A DNA stretch of 64,000 nt, from positions 3,100,001 to 3,164,000 of the forward strand of contig NZ_CP117167.1 of NCBI RefSeq assembly GCF_028596025.1, written 5' to 3'. This document shows, in pieces, positions 34,388-44,645 of this stretch (positions within the stretch are counted from its first letter, which is position 1; each line of letters begins with the position of its first letter). Below the pieces are notes generated by a model that was not told where the DNA came from, searched no databases, and saw only the letters and a list, made by a program, of their open reading frames with translations. The DNA comes from Mucilaginibacter jinjuensis (GTDB lineage Bacteria > Bacteroidota > Bacteroidia > Sphingobacteriales > Sphingobacteriaceae). A program made the position numbers and the translations under genes.

Positions 34388-34593
34388 GAAAATATGATTG
34401 TATACTTTTTTTGATCGCCAAAGATAGACGCTTTTATTCACACTATTTAAAAATAAATTTTAGGGCTTTTGACTTAAGTAAGCCTGTAGTTTAAGATTAG
34501 AGTTAACGGTTTCGTAAAAAAAATCAATAAAGTGAATAAAACAGGTTTGATTAATAATTTGTATATTTAATTACAATTATAACCAATTACATC

Positions 34594-34824
34594 ATGAACA
34601 GAAGAATAGGTATCGTGCTCATACTATGGAGTATAGGTGCGCTAATTGGAAGTGGCTATGTGGTTCCTGATATTGAGCATAAAATGGATTTAGGGCCGAG
34701 CCTTATTTCTCAAACCCAAAATTCAGAGAGCTGGTGGCCTTATATAGCAGCACTATTGTTTTTTCTCGGGATTGTTTTCCTGCTAAATTCACCTGCGCAA
34801 CGCAGGGAGCATCAATACCATTAA
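34594..34824 (+). CDS. Small membrane protein, 76 aa
   Basis: This is an unrecognised protein with two probable transmembrane helices, IGIVLILWSIGALIGSGYVV (~5-24) and YIAALLFFLGIVFLLN (~50-65), joined by a polar loop. The short C-terminal tail is charged. It lies between EF-P and the truncated haemoglobin and is transcribed alone, divergent from EF-P. Confidence 0.6.
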   Translation: MNRRIGIVLILWSIGALIGSGYVVPDIEHKMDLGPSLISQTQNSESWWPYIAALLFFLGIVFLLNSPAQRREHQYH

Positions 34825-34860
34825 TTATTAACCGATTAGCGATAGCGGCCTTTTTAAAGG

Positions 34861-35340
34861 TTAAGGAATATATGGGCCTCCGGGTACTCCCCAGCCCCAT
34901 TTGGGCATTGGTATGTCTTCCGGTTCGTTTGCAATATCCTGATGAGAGTTAATAACGGCTATACGTGTGCCCCATTCCAGGTAGGCCAAAAATGCCGAGC
35001 GAAATTCAGGGTCATCAGGCAGGGTTAGTTCATCTGCGGTTTCTAACAACAGCTCCATCCAGCGTTTACGATGTTCCTGGGTTAAATGCCGTGAAAGATG
35101 TTTGCTGATCATCTTAAAATGGCTGCCGCCTTCTTCACTGTAAAGTTTTGGTCCACCCAGTACTTCGGCAACAAAATGGGCTACATGCTGGCGGTGCTCG
35201 GGAGGCATGTGCTTAAAAACAGGCTCAAGCAAAGGGTCAATAAGTACTTTGTTGTAAAACTCATCAAACAGGTGTTCAAATGCGGGCATCCCGCCCGCCC
35301 ATTCAAACAAAGTGGGTACAACTATTTTACTGGGTTTCAT
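34861..35340 (-). CDS. Group II truncated haemoglobin
   Basis: The 159-aa protein (ATG at 35340; a TTG three codons upstream is less likely) shows the truncated-globin pattern: LFEWAGGMPAFEHLFDEFY in helices A-B, the Phe-Tyr pair, MPPEHRQHVAHFVAEVLGGP, and the proximal His region ISKHLSRHLTQEHRKRWMELL. The C-terminal WGWGVPGGPY is seen in this subgroup. It likely binds O2, NO or peroxide in the cytoplasm; its physiological role is unknown. It is slightly longer than the ~130-aa minimal group II globins. Confidence 0.88.
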   Translation of the reverse strand: MKPSKIVVPTLFEWAGGMPAFEHLFDEFYNKVLIDPLLEPVFKHMPPEHRQHVAHFVAEVLGGPKLYSEEGGSHFKMISKHLSRHLTQEHRKRWMELLLETADELTLPDDPEFRSAFLAYLEWGTRIAVINSHQDIANEPEDIPMPKWGWGVPGGPYIP

Positions 35341-35429
35341 TATGCGCAAATTTTAGGTGTCAATGCCGGAGAGCTTATTAAAACTAAAATCGTTTAGTAT
35401 AAAAGTAAAGATATTCATCAGATTATTGG

Positions 35430-35473
35430 AAAAGAAAATGCCTAACAATCATATTGTCAGGCCTTTTCTTTTT
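35430..35473 (-). terminator. Intrinsic terminator of the VOC gene
   Basis: An imperfect ~19-bp hairpin, AAAAGAAAATGCCTAACAAT / ATTGTCAGGCCTTTTCTTTT with CAT as loop, lies 30 bp past the stop of the minus-strand VOC gene. A/T ends provide the tail. Confidence 0.75.
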
Positions 35474-35503
35474 ATTGGAAAAATTTCAGAACTCGTGACA
35501 AGA

Positions 35504-35896
35504 TCACTTTTTTCTTTCGATCAAGTCCCACAAATTACCGTAAAGGTCTTGAAACACGGCCACTGTTCCATAACTTTCTTCAACCGGCTCACGCACAAAT
35601 AAAACATCATTGGTTACCATACGGTTATAATCGCGATAAAAATCGTCAGTCTCTAAAAATAAAAAAACTCTGCCGCCACTCTGGTTACCAACTGCTGATT
35701 CCTGCAATTCATCAGCCGCTTTAGCTAAAAGCAGGCAACATCCCGATGAACCCGGTGGTTTAATCAATACCCACCTTTTAGTATCCGAAAGCCAGGTATC
35801 TTCAACGATGCTGAAATTGAGCTTCTTTACATAAAAATCAATCGCTTCATCATAATCTTTAACTAAAAGTGCGATATGGATAATTGATTGGTTCAT
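35504..35896 (-). CDS. VOC-family (glyoxalase/bleomycin-resistance fold) protein
   Basis: The 130-aa protein is read from the ATG of MNQSIIHIALLVKDYDEAID; the longer TTG/ATG alternatives upstream add an unlikely tail. A single pair of beta-alpha-beta-beta-beta units contains IIHIALLVKDYDEAIDFYVK at the start and VAVFQDLYGNLWDLIE at the end, giving the His and Glu metal ligands of the family. The substrate is unknown; such proteins range from glyoxalases to dioxygenases. It lies 93 bp after the GH3 gene on the same strand, but is probably not part of the glycan locus. Confidence 0.85.
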   Translation of the reverse strand: MNQSIIHIALLVKDYDEAIDFYVKKLNFSIVEDTWLSDTKRWVLIKPPGSSGCCLLLAKAADELQESAVGNQSGGRVFLFLETDDFYRDYNRMVTNDVLFVREPVEESYGTVAVFQDLYGNLWDLIERKK

Positions 35897-35989
35897 CCCG
35901 GTATAGCTAATTGTGAATAGCACATAATCAGCAAATAAATTGACTTTTCAATTTTCTAATATTCAAACTTTCAATCTTTTAATAATGTA

Positions 35990-38224
35990 CTATTGAGTCA
36001 AGGTAATGGTGTTTTGTAATTTTATATCATCAGATGAAGCACCAATCATCACATGGAAAGTTCCGGGTTCTGCAATCCAATGTTGTTTATTGTCGAAAAA
36101 TGAAAGTTTGTCCTTATCAATAGTAAAATGAATAATCCTGCTTTCTCCCGGCTTTAGTTTAACCTTTTCAAATCCTTTTAATTCTTTCAGCGGGCGGACT
36201 ATAGAGGCTACATCATCACGCAGGTATAACTGTGCCACTTCTTCACCTGTATACTTGCCGGTGTTAGTGAGTTTAAAACTTAACCGGATCGAATCGCCCA
36301 TCTTGATCGTTTCACGATCCAATTTCAGGTCGCTGTAGTTGAATTGGGTATAGCTTAACCCATAGCCGAAGGCGTATTTCGGAGCATTACTTTCGTCGAT
36401 ATAGGTTGATGTATACAGCTTATCCGGCTCGTTATTATAAGGTCTGCCCGTATTGGTCTGTGCGTAAAAGATAGGGATCTGACCCATAGAGCGAGGAAAA
36501 CTCATCGGTAGCTTACCCCCAGGGTTGTAGGCGCCGAAAATAACATCGGCAATTGCGTTACCTGCCTCGCTGCCTAACCACCACGTAGAAAGTATGGCTT
36601 GAGCTTTATCGGCAATGGTATTGAAAATTAAAGGCCTACCGCTCATTAGTACTACAACAACGGGCTTACCTGTTGCTGAAACCTCTTCGAATAATTTCTC
36701 CTGATCGCCGGGCAGTTCGATATTAGCCCTCGATTTGGATTCACCGCTCATATCAAATTTTTCGCCCAGCGCCATAATGATCACATCTGATTGACGGGCA
36801 ACAGCAACCGCTTCGGCTATTTCCTGTTCGCTGCTGTGCATCACACTTCCGCCTTGGGCATATAGTAACTTAGCATTCTTGCTTACTGCGGAATTAATAC
36901 CATCATATAAACTCACAATGGCAGTTGTATCCTGGTTAACAATCCATGCGCCCAGTAAATCCCGCTTTGATTTGCCAAGCGGACCAATTAGCGCAATTGT
37001 TTTCGCCTGCTTAGCCAACGGCAGGGTCTCTGCATCATTTTTCAGCAATACGATTGATTTCCTTGCCACCATTCTGGCTGCGCCACGGGTGCTGGTATCA
37101 TTCATCACCCGCTGCTCACGGGTTTCGTCCGAAAACTTATAAGGATCATCAAACAAGCCCAATTCATACTTTTTGTACAGGATGCGTTTAACCGCTTCAT
37201 CAATTATAGTAACAGGCACTTTGCCTTCTTTAACCAGCTCAACCAGGTTTTTGCGATAGGCGCTTGCCTCCATGTCCATATCGTTACCGGCAGATATTGC
37301 TTTTAACGAGGCATCTTTCAGGTCTTTAGCGTAGCCCCAGATCACCATTTCGGCTATCGAATTCCAATCGCTCACCACAAAGCCCTTAAAACCCCATTTG
37401 CCCTTTAAAATATCGCGCTGTAAATAACTGTTGCCCGTAGCCGGGATACCATTTAATGTATTAAAAGAGTTCATAAAAGTGGCTACACCTGCGTTTAGCG
37501 CCGCTTTAAATGGCGGCAGGTAAGTTTGCCAAAGCTCATGGTCGCTCATTTCTACAGCATTATAATCGCGGCCTGCAGTTGCTGCGCCATAAGCTGCAAA
37601 ATGTTTGGCTGTAGCCATAACGGCATCCGTAGAACCCAAATGTTCGCCCTGAAAGCCTTTTACTCGCGCTTCTGCAATACGGCTACCCAGATACGGGTCT
37701 TCACCTGCACCTTCCATCATGCGGCCCCAGCGTGGGTCGCGGGCAATGTCAACCATCGGCGCAAATGTCCAGTGGATGCCCGATGCTGCGGCTTCCCGGG
37801 CAGCCAGATGCGCTGATAGCTTGATGGCATCCAAATCCCACGATGCAGCCTCGGCCAAGGGGATAGGGAAGGTGGTTTGATAACCGTGAATAACATCCAG
37901 CGAAAAAAGCAGAGGTATTTTTAAGCGGCTTTGCATGGCAATAGCCTGCACATCATGCGTGTTTTTTGCGCCTTTAACGTTGAGCATCGAACCAACCCAG
38001 CCGCTTTTAATTTCTGTTTCGAGGCTACTGCGTTTAGCGGTAGCGGGCCCCGTCATGGCCTTGCCCGAATATTGGTTAAGCTGACCAACTTTTTCTTCGA
38101 TGGTCATTTTCGACAATAACACGTTAACCTTACGGATAATTGCAGGATCTTGCTGTTGTTGTGCCTTAGCGTAATGCAAAGGCAGCAACAATAACAAGGC
38201 CATTGAAAACTGGCGTAATTTCAT
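35990..38224 (-). CDS. bglX: Family GH3 beta-glucosidase
   Basis: The 744-aa protein has a signal peptide (to ~21, HYAKAQQQ), the GH3 N-terminal TIM barrel with nucleophile Asp286 in GFVVSDWNS, the KHFAAYG substrate loop, the alpha/beta sandwich domain (IALIGPLGKSKRDLLGAW, and IMALGEKFDMSGESKSRANI holding the Glu acid/base region), and a C-terminal fibronectin-like domain (~650-740). It matches BglX, a periplasmic beta-glucosidase. It is the last gene of the HTCS-controlled locus, 20 bp after the GH-A gene, and would release glucose from imported beta-linked oligosaccharides. Confidence 0.93.
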   Translation of the reverse strand: MKLRQFSMALLLLLPLHYAKAQQQQDPAIIRKVNVLLSKMTIEEKVGQLNQYSGKAMTGPATAKRSSLETEIKSGWVGSMLNVKGAKNTHDVQAIAMQSRLKIPLLFSLDVIHGYQTTFPIPLAEAASWDLDAIKLSAHLAAREAAASGIHWTFAPMVDIARDPRWGRMMEGAGEDPYLGSRIAEARVKGFQGEHLGSTDAVMATAKHFAAYGAATAGRDYNAVEMSDHELWQTYLPPFKAALNAGVATFMNSFNTLNGIPATGNSYLQRDILKGKWGFKGFVVSDWNSIAEMVIWGYAKDLKDASLKAISAGNDMDMEASAYRKNLVELVKEGKVPVTIIDEAVKRILYKKYELGLFDDPYKFSDETREQRVMNDTSTRGAARMVARKSIVLLKNDAETLPLAKQAKTIALIGPLGKSKRDLLGAWIVNQDTTAIVSLYDGINSAVSKNAKLLYAQGGSVMHSSEQEIAEAVAVARQSDVIIMALGEKFDMSGESKSRANIELPGDQEKLFEEVSATGKPVVVVLMSGRPLIFNTIADKAQAILSTWWLGSEAGNAIADVIFGAYNPGGKLPMSFPRSMGQIPIFYAQTNTGRPYNNEPDKLYTSTYIDESNAPKYAFGYGLSYTQFNYSDLKLDRETIKMGDSIRLSFKLTNTGKYTGEEVAQLYLRDDVASIVRPLKELKGFEKVKLKPGESRIIHFTIDKDKLSFFDNKQHWIAEPGTFHVMIGASSDDIKLQNTITLTQ

Positions 38225-38244
38225 TTCTTAAATTGTAGTAAGGA

Positions 38245-39666
38245 TTAATGCTTTTGGTTATTCCTATTGTCGAAAAATTCAGTTAAACGATAAGCTTGCT
38301 GGTTAAGCTCTTTCATCTTTTCAGTTAATCCGAAATACGCTTTGTACATATTATTGAGTATCCCTTTGTTGGCATCTGTATTTGATGGGTCTACATTTTT
38401 GTTGGTGGGATCATTGTCCTGGTATTTAAACCAGTGCCAGCCTACGCAGTTACCCGACTCCAATAGCCCGAGTGTGAAGTTTTGATAAAACAGACCGCGT
38501 TCCTGCTGTGTTTTTACAACCCAGCCCGCGCCCGAGTAGTTGCCCATGCCCGAGTCTTCCCCCTTAACATACCATTCGGTAATAATAAACGGCTTGCCCG
38601 ACCAGGCAGTCCAGTTTTTCATATCACCTGTATCGGGTGTCCAATGGTCGTAATAGTTAATGGATAACAGGTCGAGATATTTACCTGCGGCCGTAATTAC
38701 TTCTTTAACCGTTTTCTCGTACCCATTAAAGCGGCAACCAATATACATGTGGTTAGGGTCGTATTTTTTGATGGCTTTAGATACAATGCTCAGGTAGCGA
38801 TCAACCACAAAACCCAGAAACTCGTTACGCATCTGGTCGGTAATAGCAGCGGCATCATAATGGTGCTCGTTCAGCCAGTTCTCTGCTGCAATATATCCCG
38901 GGTCGGTATGGTCTTTTTTGCCGAGATAATTATCGAGCGATTTACGGTAGAATGGCAGCTCATTGTCCGAAAAATAACCGAACAGGTTTTTCTCATTCTT
39001 ATTAGCGCTCAGTTGCTTTGCGTATTTATCGCAAAATTTCTCGAACTCCGGGTCGAAAACAAAAATGGCATTGTCCGGGTAACCCAGGTGTCCCGATTGC
39101 TGGTAAGCACCCTTATCACGGCCATAACTGCCCATAAAGTCCAGCATTACGGTGTAGGCGAGGGGCTGTGCTTTTTTTACATCTTTCAGCAGTTTATAAT
39201 CAGACCATGCACCTGCACCATCGAAACCCAATCCGCGCAGCATTTCAGTGGTTTTTAAAGCCCAGTCTTCCGGGTTTTTAAACTGGCTGTCGAACCCAAT
39301 CTTATTATTTTCAGATTTGCCGATGTTGATGTCATTCATGCCTTTATCCAGAAATAAATAACCATCAGGGTCTACACACCACCATCTGCCCTTATCTTTT
39401 ATCACATGAAAAAAGCCTGTTGAAGCCACTTTATGTGTAGTGATAGAGCCGTAGGCGTTTAATTGCTCATCGGTACCCGGTTTATAATCTTTTAATGTAG
39501 CCAGCGTGCGGGTAGGGTAATCCTTCCATTCACGAAAACCGGGTTTTTGTCCGGTTCCCTGGTTGGATATTTTTGCACTTACTGTAATTGTATATTCATC
39601 AGGCGTTTGTGAATATACCCCTGCCGCTAAACATAGCAGGGGTAGTAGAAGCAGCTTTTTTAGCAT
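38245..39666 (-). CDS. Secreted clan GH-A glycoside hydrolase, family unresolved
   Basis: The 473-aa protein has a signal peptide (LLLPLLCLAAGVYSQ). The body looks like a TIM barrel: WWCVDPDGYLFLDKGMNDI near the start, LFGYFSDNELPFY (Asn-Glu pair, candidate acid/base) in the middle, SINYYDHWTPD, and KPFIITEWYVKG (candidate nucleophile Glu) later, which is the clan GH-A arrangement. The FSDNELP motif recalls agarase-type GH50 enzymes; GH158 beta-1,3-glucanases, which pair with GH3 in some loci, are an alternative. Substrate prediction is therefore open between galactans and beta-glucans. It lies 18 bp after the SusD gene. Confidence 0.7.
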   Translation of the reverse strand: MLKKLLLLPLLCLAAGVYSQTPDEYTITVSAKISNQGTGQKPGFREWKDYPTRTLATLKDYKPGTDEQLNAYGSITTHKVASTGFFHVIKDKGRWWCVDPDGYLFLDKGMNDINIGKSENNKIGFDSQFKNPEDWALKTTEMLRGLGFDGAGAWSDYKLLKDVKKAQPLAYTVMLDFMGSYGRDKGAYQQSGHLGYPDNAIFVFDPEFEKFCDKYAKQLSANKNEKNLFGYFSDNELPFYRKSLDNYLGKKDHTDPGYIAAENWLNEHHYDAAAITDQMRNEFLGFVVDRYLSIVSKAIKKYDPNHMYIGCRFNGYEKTVKEVITAAGKYLDLLSINYYDHWTPDTGDMKNWTAWSGKPFIITEWYVKGEDSGMGNYSGAGWVVKTQQERGLFYQNFTLGLLESGNCVGWHWFKYQDNDPTNKNVDPSNTDANKGILNNMYKAYFGLTEKMKELNQQAYRLTEFFDNRNNQKH

Positions 39667-39684
39667 TACTGTTGTTATTAATTA

Positions 39685-41166
39685 TTATGGGTTTTGTGTC
39701 AGTTTTGGATTGATCTGTATTTCGCGCAGCGGTATCGGGAACAACAAGTTGTGCGGTGCAGAGATCTGAATCACATTTGCGCCGTTTTTGGTTTGATACT
39801 TGGTAAACGAGGCATTCATTACGGTTATAGCACGGTTGGTCCTCAACAAATCGAACCAACGGTGGCCTTCCATGTTCAGCTCCAGCCTGCGTTCGTTCTC
39901 AATAGCCAAACGCATGGAGGCCTGGGTGGCGGTTTGTGCAGGAGTAAGGTCGTTGGTGGTGTTTCCGTAAGCCCTTCTCCTGATGTCATTAACATAGCTA
40001 ATGGCATTGGCGGGGCCGTTTATTTCGTTCTCTGCTTCGGCATACATCAGCTCTACGTCGGCATAACGAATCACAATCCAGTCGTTATTGCTATCATTGG
40101 CATTGGCCGGTACGTCGGTGTACTTTTTGGTGTAGTAATAGTTGGTAGTAACCTTGTTTACAGTGGTAGTGTAGGTACCGATAGAAACAGCTTTGCGCGG
40201 GTCGGTAGCCGGGAAGGCATCAACCAGATCTTGCATAATAGAGTTAAAGCCCGATCCGCCGCCAACAGTAGCAATGGTAGAACCACTTTGGTTAGGGATA
40301 AACCAGTTAAAGAACGGGCTGCCCGTGCCGTAACCACCTTTGGTATAACGAACCGCGAAGATGATCTCCTTGTTCATCTCGTTGGTGGTAGAAAATATAT
40401 CGGCATAGTTAGGCAGTAAATCATAGCCCCATGCGTTTGAGCCTTTTGGCAGCAGTTCGGCAAGCTTTGCTTTACATTTAGTGAAATTACCTTCTGTTAA
40501 GTACACCTTACCCAGCATGGCTTTAGCAGCACCATTAGTCGCACGGCCCAGATCAGTTGTGGCATAGGTAACGGGTAATACGGATTCGGCATCTGTAAAG
40601 TCTTTCTCTATCTGCGCGTAAACATCAGCAACTGATGCCCTGCCGTACGATAAGGCATCATCGATATTGGCTATCTCTGTAGTTACCAGCGGTACGCCGC
40701 CCCATATCTGTACGGCGTTAAAGTAGCTTAAAGCACGCAGAAACTTAACTTCGCCGATATAACGGTCGCGTAAAGTAGCCGTCATGTTAACTGCCGGTGC
40801 ACGGGCTATAATGGCATTACAACGTGCAATACAGCGGTAAAAGCTTTGCCATTGAGTTGTAAGGTTAATATTTTCGGGTGCAACGGTAAACAGGTCGAAA
40901 TCACCTAAGCCGGCTCCCGATACCAGCGCGTTACTATTGTCAGACGGTACATCGGTAAACAGATACATACCGGTACCGCTTGTACCTTTGCCATAGATAT
41001 CCTGTAAAGTACCGTAGGCAGCTGTTACAGCCAGGTTAAGTCCGTTGGCATCGGCATAAAGGTCCGTCGTAGAAATTTTGGTTGGGTCCTGTAGTTCGAT
41101 ATAGCTTTTTTTGCATGCAGTTACCCCGAGAGAAAGCAGCAATGCGGTTAAAATATATTTTTTCAT
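39685..41166 (-). CDS. RagB/SusD-family surface glycan-binding lipoprotein
   Basis: The 493-aa protein starts MKKYILTALLLSLGVTACKK with a lipobox (GVTAC, Cys18). The TPR-like SusD core is present (FLRALSYFNAVQIWGGVPLV, MLGKVYLTEGNF) and the C-terminal signature RLELNMEGHRWFDLLRTNR followed by LLFPIPLREIQINP. SusD proteins cap the SusC channel and bind the glycan at the cell surface. It is 18 bp after SusC. No SusE/SusF-type additional binding protein is encoded between it and the hydrolases. Confidence 0.94.
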   Translation of the reverse strand: MKKYILTALLLSLGVTACKKSYIELQDPTKISTTDLYADANGLNLAVTAAYGTLQDIYGKGTSGTGMYLFTDVPSDNSNALVSGAGLGDFDLFTVAPENINLTTQWQSFYRCIARCNAIIARAPAVNMTATLRDRYIGEVKFLRALSYFNAVQIWGGVPLVTTEIANIDDALSYGRASVADVYAQIEKDFTDAESVLPVTYATTDLGRATNGAAKAMLGKVYLTEGNFTKCKAKLAELLPKGSNAWGYDLLPNYADIFSTTNEMNKEIIFAVRYTKGGYGTGSPFFNWFIPNQSGSTIATVGGGSGFNSIMQDLVDAFPATDPRKAVSIGTYTTTVNKVTTNYYYTKKYTDVPANANDSNNDWIVIRYADVELMYAEAENEINGPANAISYVNDIRRRAYGNTTNDLTPAQTATQASMRLAIENERRLELNMEGHRWFDLLRTNRAITVMNASFTKYQTKNGANVIQISAPHNLLFPIPLREIQINPKLTQNP

Positions 41167-41184
41167 TTTTTGTGCTGATTAGAG

Positions 41185-44100
41185 TTAAAAACCAATGTTT
41201 AAGCCGATTGAGAAGGTGCGCGGCAGAGGGTAGGTACCCTGATCGACCCCATAGCGGGGCTGCGGCGATGCAGCAAACACATTAACCTCCGGGTTGTAAC
41301 CGAAGTATTTGGTGAACGTAACCAGGTTTTCGCCGCTAACAAATAAACGGGCGCTGTTGATACTGAGGCGTTGTAAGGTACGGCCGGTAAATGTATAGCC
41401 TAAGTTAACATTGCGCAGGCGCAGATACGAGCCATCGAAAATATTACGGGTTGATACCACGGTGGTTGATGATGGGTTGGTTACAGCGGCCCTCGGCGTC
41501 ATGCCATCGCCCGGATCGGTTGGCGATTCCCAGCGGTTAAGTGCATTGGTACGCACGTTAAAAGAGCCGTTGTAATAATCGGTATAACGGTCTGAGGCAT
41601 TCAGGATCTTATTACCATATACACCCTGTAACAGGAAGCTCAGGCTAAAACGCTTGTACTCGAAACGGTTGGTCATGCCGTAGGTAAACTTTGGTAGCGG
41701 ACTACCGATGTTCACAATATCGCTGGCATCAATTTTACCATCGCCGTTAATGTCTGCATACTTTACATCCCCCGGTACTGAACCACCCGACGCCCATTTG
41801 GCACTTGCGGCAACATCGGCAGCATCTTTATAAACGCCGATTTGTTTATAGCCGTAGAAGCTCGAAATGGATTCGCCCGGTACAACACGGATAGAATTGG
41901 TGTAGCCGAAAGCTGCATCATAACCTACAAAATTGCCGTCGTCGGTCAGTTTAAGCACCTTGTTTCTGTTGAAAGAAATGTTAGCGTCGGTAGTCCAGCG
42001 CAGTTTGCCTTTAAGGTTAACGGTATTGATAGAAAACTCTAAACCATTATTTTGCATCGACCCTATATTGGTGAAAATGCTGGTAGCAAAACCATATATA
42101 CCGGGTACACCGCGGCTTAACAACAGGTTGTCTGTTAGCTTGTGATAGGCATCAACTGTAAAGTAAATACGGTCTTTCAACAGGCCTATTTCTAAACCGA
42201 TGTTGGTTGTTTTGCTGGTTTCCCAGGTAAGGTCCGTATTAGCAAGTGATGTTGGCGAAAAACCAAAGGCCGGCGTTGCATTACCGGCACCGAAAACGTA
42301 GTTAACCTGTGTGGCATAGCTTTGCGCAGCGAAATCGCCAATGTTGTTATTACCGCTTACACCATAACCCGCACGGACTTTAAACTCGCTGATCACGTCC
42401 TGCTTTTTCATAAAGGCTTCTTCGCCGATACGCCATGCGGCAGAGAAAGCCGGGAAGGTGGCATATTGTTTATTGGTACCAAAGCGAGAAGAGCCATCGG
42501 TACGGATCGACGCAGTTAAAAGGTATTTCTCCTTATAATCATAATTAGCCCTGAAGAAACTGGAGATCAGTGCGTTTGATGTATAGCCGTAAGTGCCTAA
42601 GATGATACCTGCATCATTAGGGTTCTGTACAATAGGGTTAGTAATGGTACCGTTTTGGCCATACTGGCTGGTTTCGTTATAGGTATTTTTTTGGAACGAA
42701 TAACCCGCAAGGAGGGTAAGATCATGATACTTCCCAAATTTAGTATTGTAGTTTAATGTATTTTCTGATACATAATTGTAATTGATCCCCTGCGTTGTAC
42801 GTGCCCGTATATTGGTTAACAACGGGTTGTTGATATTTGCCGTAGGGCCGTTATCAGATTGTAATGTGGCTGGTACATACCAATTACGATTGTTCAATAT
42901 AGCCTCGAAACCAAGGGTTGTTTTGAATTTTAAACCTGAAATGATCTCATACTCCAAACCGGTATTGGATAATAAACGGCCTGTAGTAGTTCTGTCTTTA
43001 TAAAGATCTAACGTAGCCACAGGGTTATAAGGGTTACCGCTGAATACCTGTCCGGCGGGAGAAAGTATTGTAGTGGCGTTAGAGTAATCGCCGTTAGGTT
43101 GACGTACCGGCAGCAAAGGAGGTTGCAATAAGGCGCTGATAACCGTACCGCCCACACCCGAAGGATTGACACCTATACCATTTATCAGTGCGTTATTTAA
43201 TCCACCGCCGGTAGCTGTTTGATCGTTGGTTGCAAATGAGGGTGCAATGTTGAAGTTAAACTTTAACTTTTTGCTCAATTTGGCATCCATACTGGCCCTC
43301 AGATTATAACGGTTAAACTCGGTTGCTTTGATAATACCTGTCTGACTATAAATCGACCCGGTTACATTGAAGGTTACCTTATCTGTACCACCTGATGCCG
43401 CCAGTGAGTAAGACTGGGTTACGCCTGTGCGGAAAATCTGGTCCTGCCAATCGGTATTGGGCAGGGTAGACGGATCACTGTTATAAAGTGGCGGAAGTAC
43501 CTTGCCTGAATTGGCAAAGGCATCCTTTACATAAGCCACATATTCGGGCGTGTTAAGCACGTCTACTCTTTTCGATACATTAGCTATACCTGTATTACCT
43601 GTAAAGTTAAATTTGGTAGCACCGGCCTTTCCACGTTTTGTGGTAACGATGATAATACCGTTTCCACCCCGCGAGCCATAAATGGCAGCGGCTGCAGCAT
43701 CCTTTAAAACCTGGATACTTTCAATATCCGCCGGGCTGATCTGGTTAAAATCATCCGCACTGTTAAGCGGGTACCCATCTACCACATATAACGGGCTGCT
43801 ACCTGCACCAATTGAACCCACACCCCTGATGAGGATTACCGGCGCTGCACCCGGATCGCCCATTGATTGGGATACCTGTACACCGGCAATTTGCCCCGAC
43901 AATGCCTCGCCCGGTGTGGCTACCAGGCGGTCTTCTATTTGTTTGGAGTTAACTGCGCCTACCGAGGTAGAGAGCAATTTCTTCTTCATAGAGCCATAGC
44001 CCACAACAACTACTTCATTCAAAGAGTGTTCGCTGGTTTTTAAGGATACATTGAGTTGAGTGTTTGTACCTACGGCATGTTCTTCGGTAGTATAGCCGAT

Positions 44101-44373
44101 GAAACTAAAGATCAACACACTGTTGGCATTGGGTACATTGATGCTATAAGAACCATCTGTACCCGTGAGCACACCGGTAGATGAATCTTTTACTTTGATG
44201 GAAGCACCGGGCAATACAAGGCCCTGGGCATCGGTCACTTTGCCTTTTACGGTAATGCTTTGTGCATAAAGGGCAGCACTTTGAAAGAGGATAAACATAA
44301 AAGCCAGGCACAAGCTGCGATACAGCAAAGCCGGTTTTAACCTTCTTAAAAATAATAAGTATAATACCTTCAT
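41185..44373 (-). CDS. SusC/RagA-family TonB-dependent outer-membrane transporter
   Basis: The 1062-aa protein has a signal peptide (ending AALYAQS), a CarboxypepD_reg-like domain (VKGKVTDAQGLVLPGASIKV), the plug with VVVGYGSMKKKLLSTSVGAV and the DAAAAAIYGSRGGNGIIIVT region, and a 22-strand barrel ending in RTFSIGLNIGF (terminal Phe). There is no STN domain, unlike the second SusC at 51601, which matches control by an HTCS rather than by a FecR relay. It imports oligosaccharides captured with SusD. Confidence 0.95.
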   Translation of the reverse strand: MKVLYLLFLRRLKPALLYRSLCLAFMFILFQSAALYAQSITVKGKVTDAQGLVLPGASIKVKDSSTGVLTGTDGSYSINVPNANSVLIFSFIGYTTEEHAVGTNTQLNVSLKTSEHSLNEVVVVGYGSMKKKLLSTSVGAVNSKQIEDRLVATPGEALSGQIAGVQVSQSMGDPGAAPVILIRGVGSIGAGSSPLYVVDGYPLNSADDFNQISPADIESIQVLKDAAAAAIYGSRGGNGIIIVTTKRGKAGATKFNFTGNTGIANVSKRVDVLNTPEYVAYVKDAFANSGKVLPPLYNSDPSTLPNTDWQDQIFRTGVTQSYSLAASGGTDKVTFNVTGSIYSQTGIIKATEFNRYNLRASMDAKLSKKLKFNFNIAPSFATNDQTATGGGLNNALINGIGVNPSGVGGTVISALLQPPLLPVRQPNGDYSNATTILSPAGQVFSGNPYNPVATLDLYKDRTTTGRLLSNTGLEYEIISGLKFKTTLGFEAILNNRNWYVPATLQSDNGPTANINNPLLTNIRARTTQGINYNYVSENTLNYNTKFGKYHDLTLLAGYSFQKNTYNETSQYGQNGTITNPIVQNPNDAGIILGTYGYTSNALISSFFRANYDYKEKYLLTASIRTDGSSRFGTNKQYATFPAFSAAWRIGEEAFMKKQDVISEFKVRAGYGVSGNNNIGDFAAQSYATQVNYVFGAGNATPAFGFSPTSLANTDLTWETSKTTNIGLEIGLLKDRIYFTVDAYHKLTDNLLLSRGVPGIYGFATSIFTNIGSMQNNGLEFSINTVNLKGKLRWTTDANISFNRNKVLKLTDDGNFVGYDAAFGYTNSIRVVPGESISSFYGYKQIGVYKDAADVAASAKWASGGSVPGDVKYADINGDGKIDASDIVNIGSPLPKFTYGMTNRFEYKRFSLSFLLQGVYGNKILNASDRYTDYYNGSFNVRTNALNRWESPTDPGDGMTPRAAVTNPSSTTVVSTRNIFDGSYLRLRNVNLGYTFTGRTLQRLSINSARLFVSGENLVTFTKYFGYNPEVNVFAASPQPRYGVDQGTYPLPRTFSIGLNIGF

Positions 44374-44645
44374 AATTTGGATTTGGGTTTAATAATTGGA
44401 GTGTTTAATCGTAAAGAGTTAATTCATTTTTGTGGCGTGCAAATGCAATGCGCACTTTCAGGGTTCGCTAATGGTCCATCTGTATTAAAGTTTAAAAACG
44501 TTAAAAAATGCGGCAAAGGCCGTTATAATTGGATGGTCAAAATTGTGGAATGGGCAAAGGAAAGCAGGCCAAAAAATGACTTTTTTAGGGGGCGAAAAAG
44601 ACTTATTTCGATTTTTAAACCGTTATTATCGGGTTTACGCGGCTT

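Noticed and set aside
39694..40419. 241-codon plus-strand frame
   Set aside because: It is antisense to a well-supported SusD gene. Long open antisense frames are expected from the codon use, and the translation has no recognisable features.
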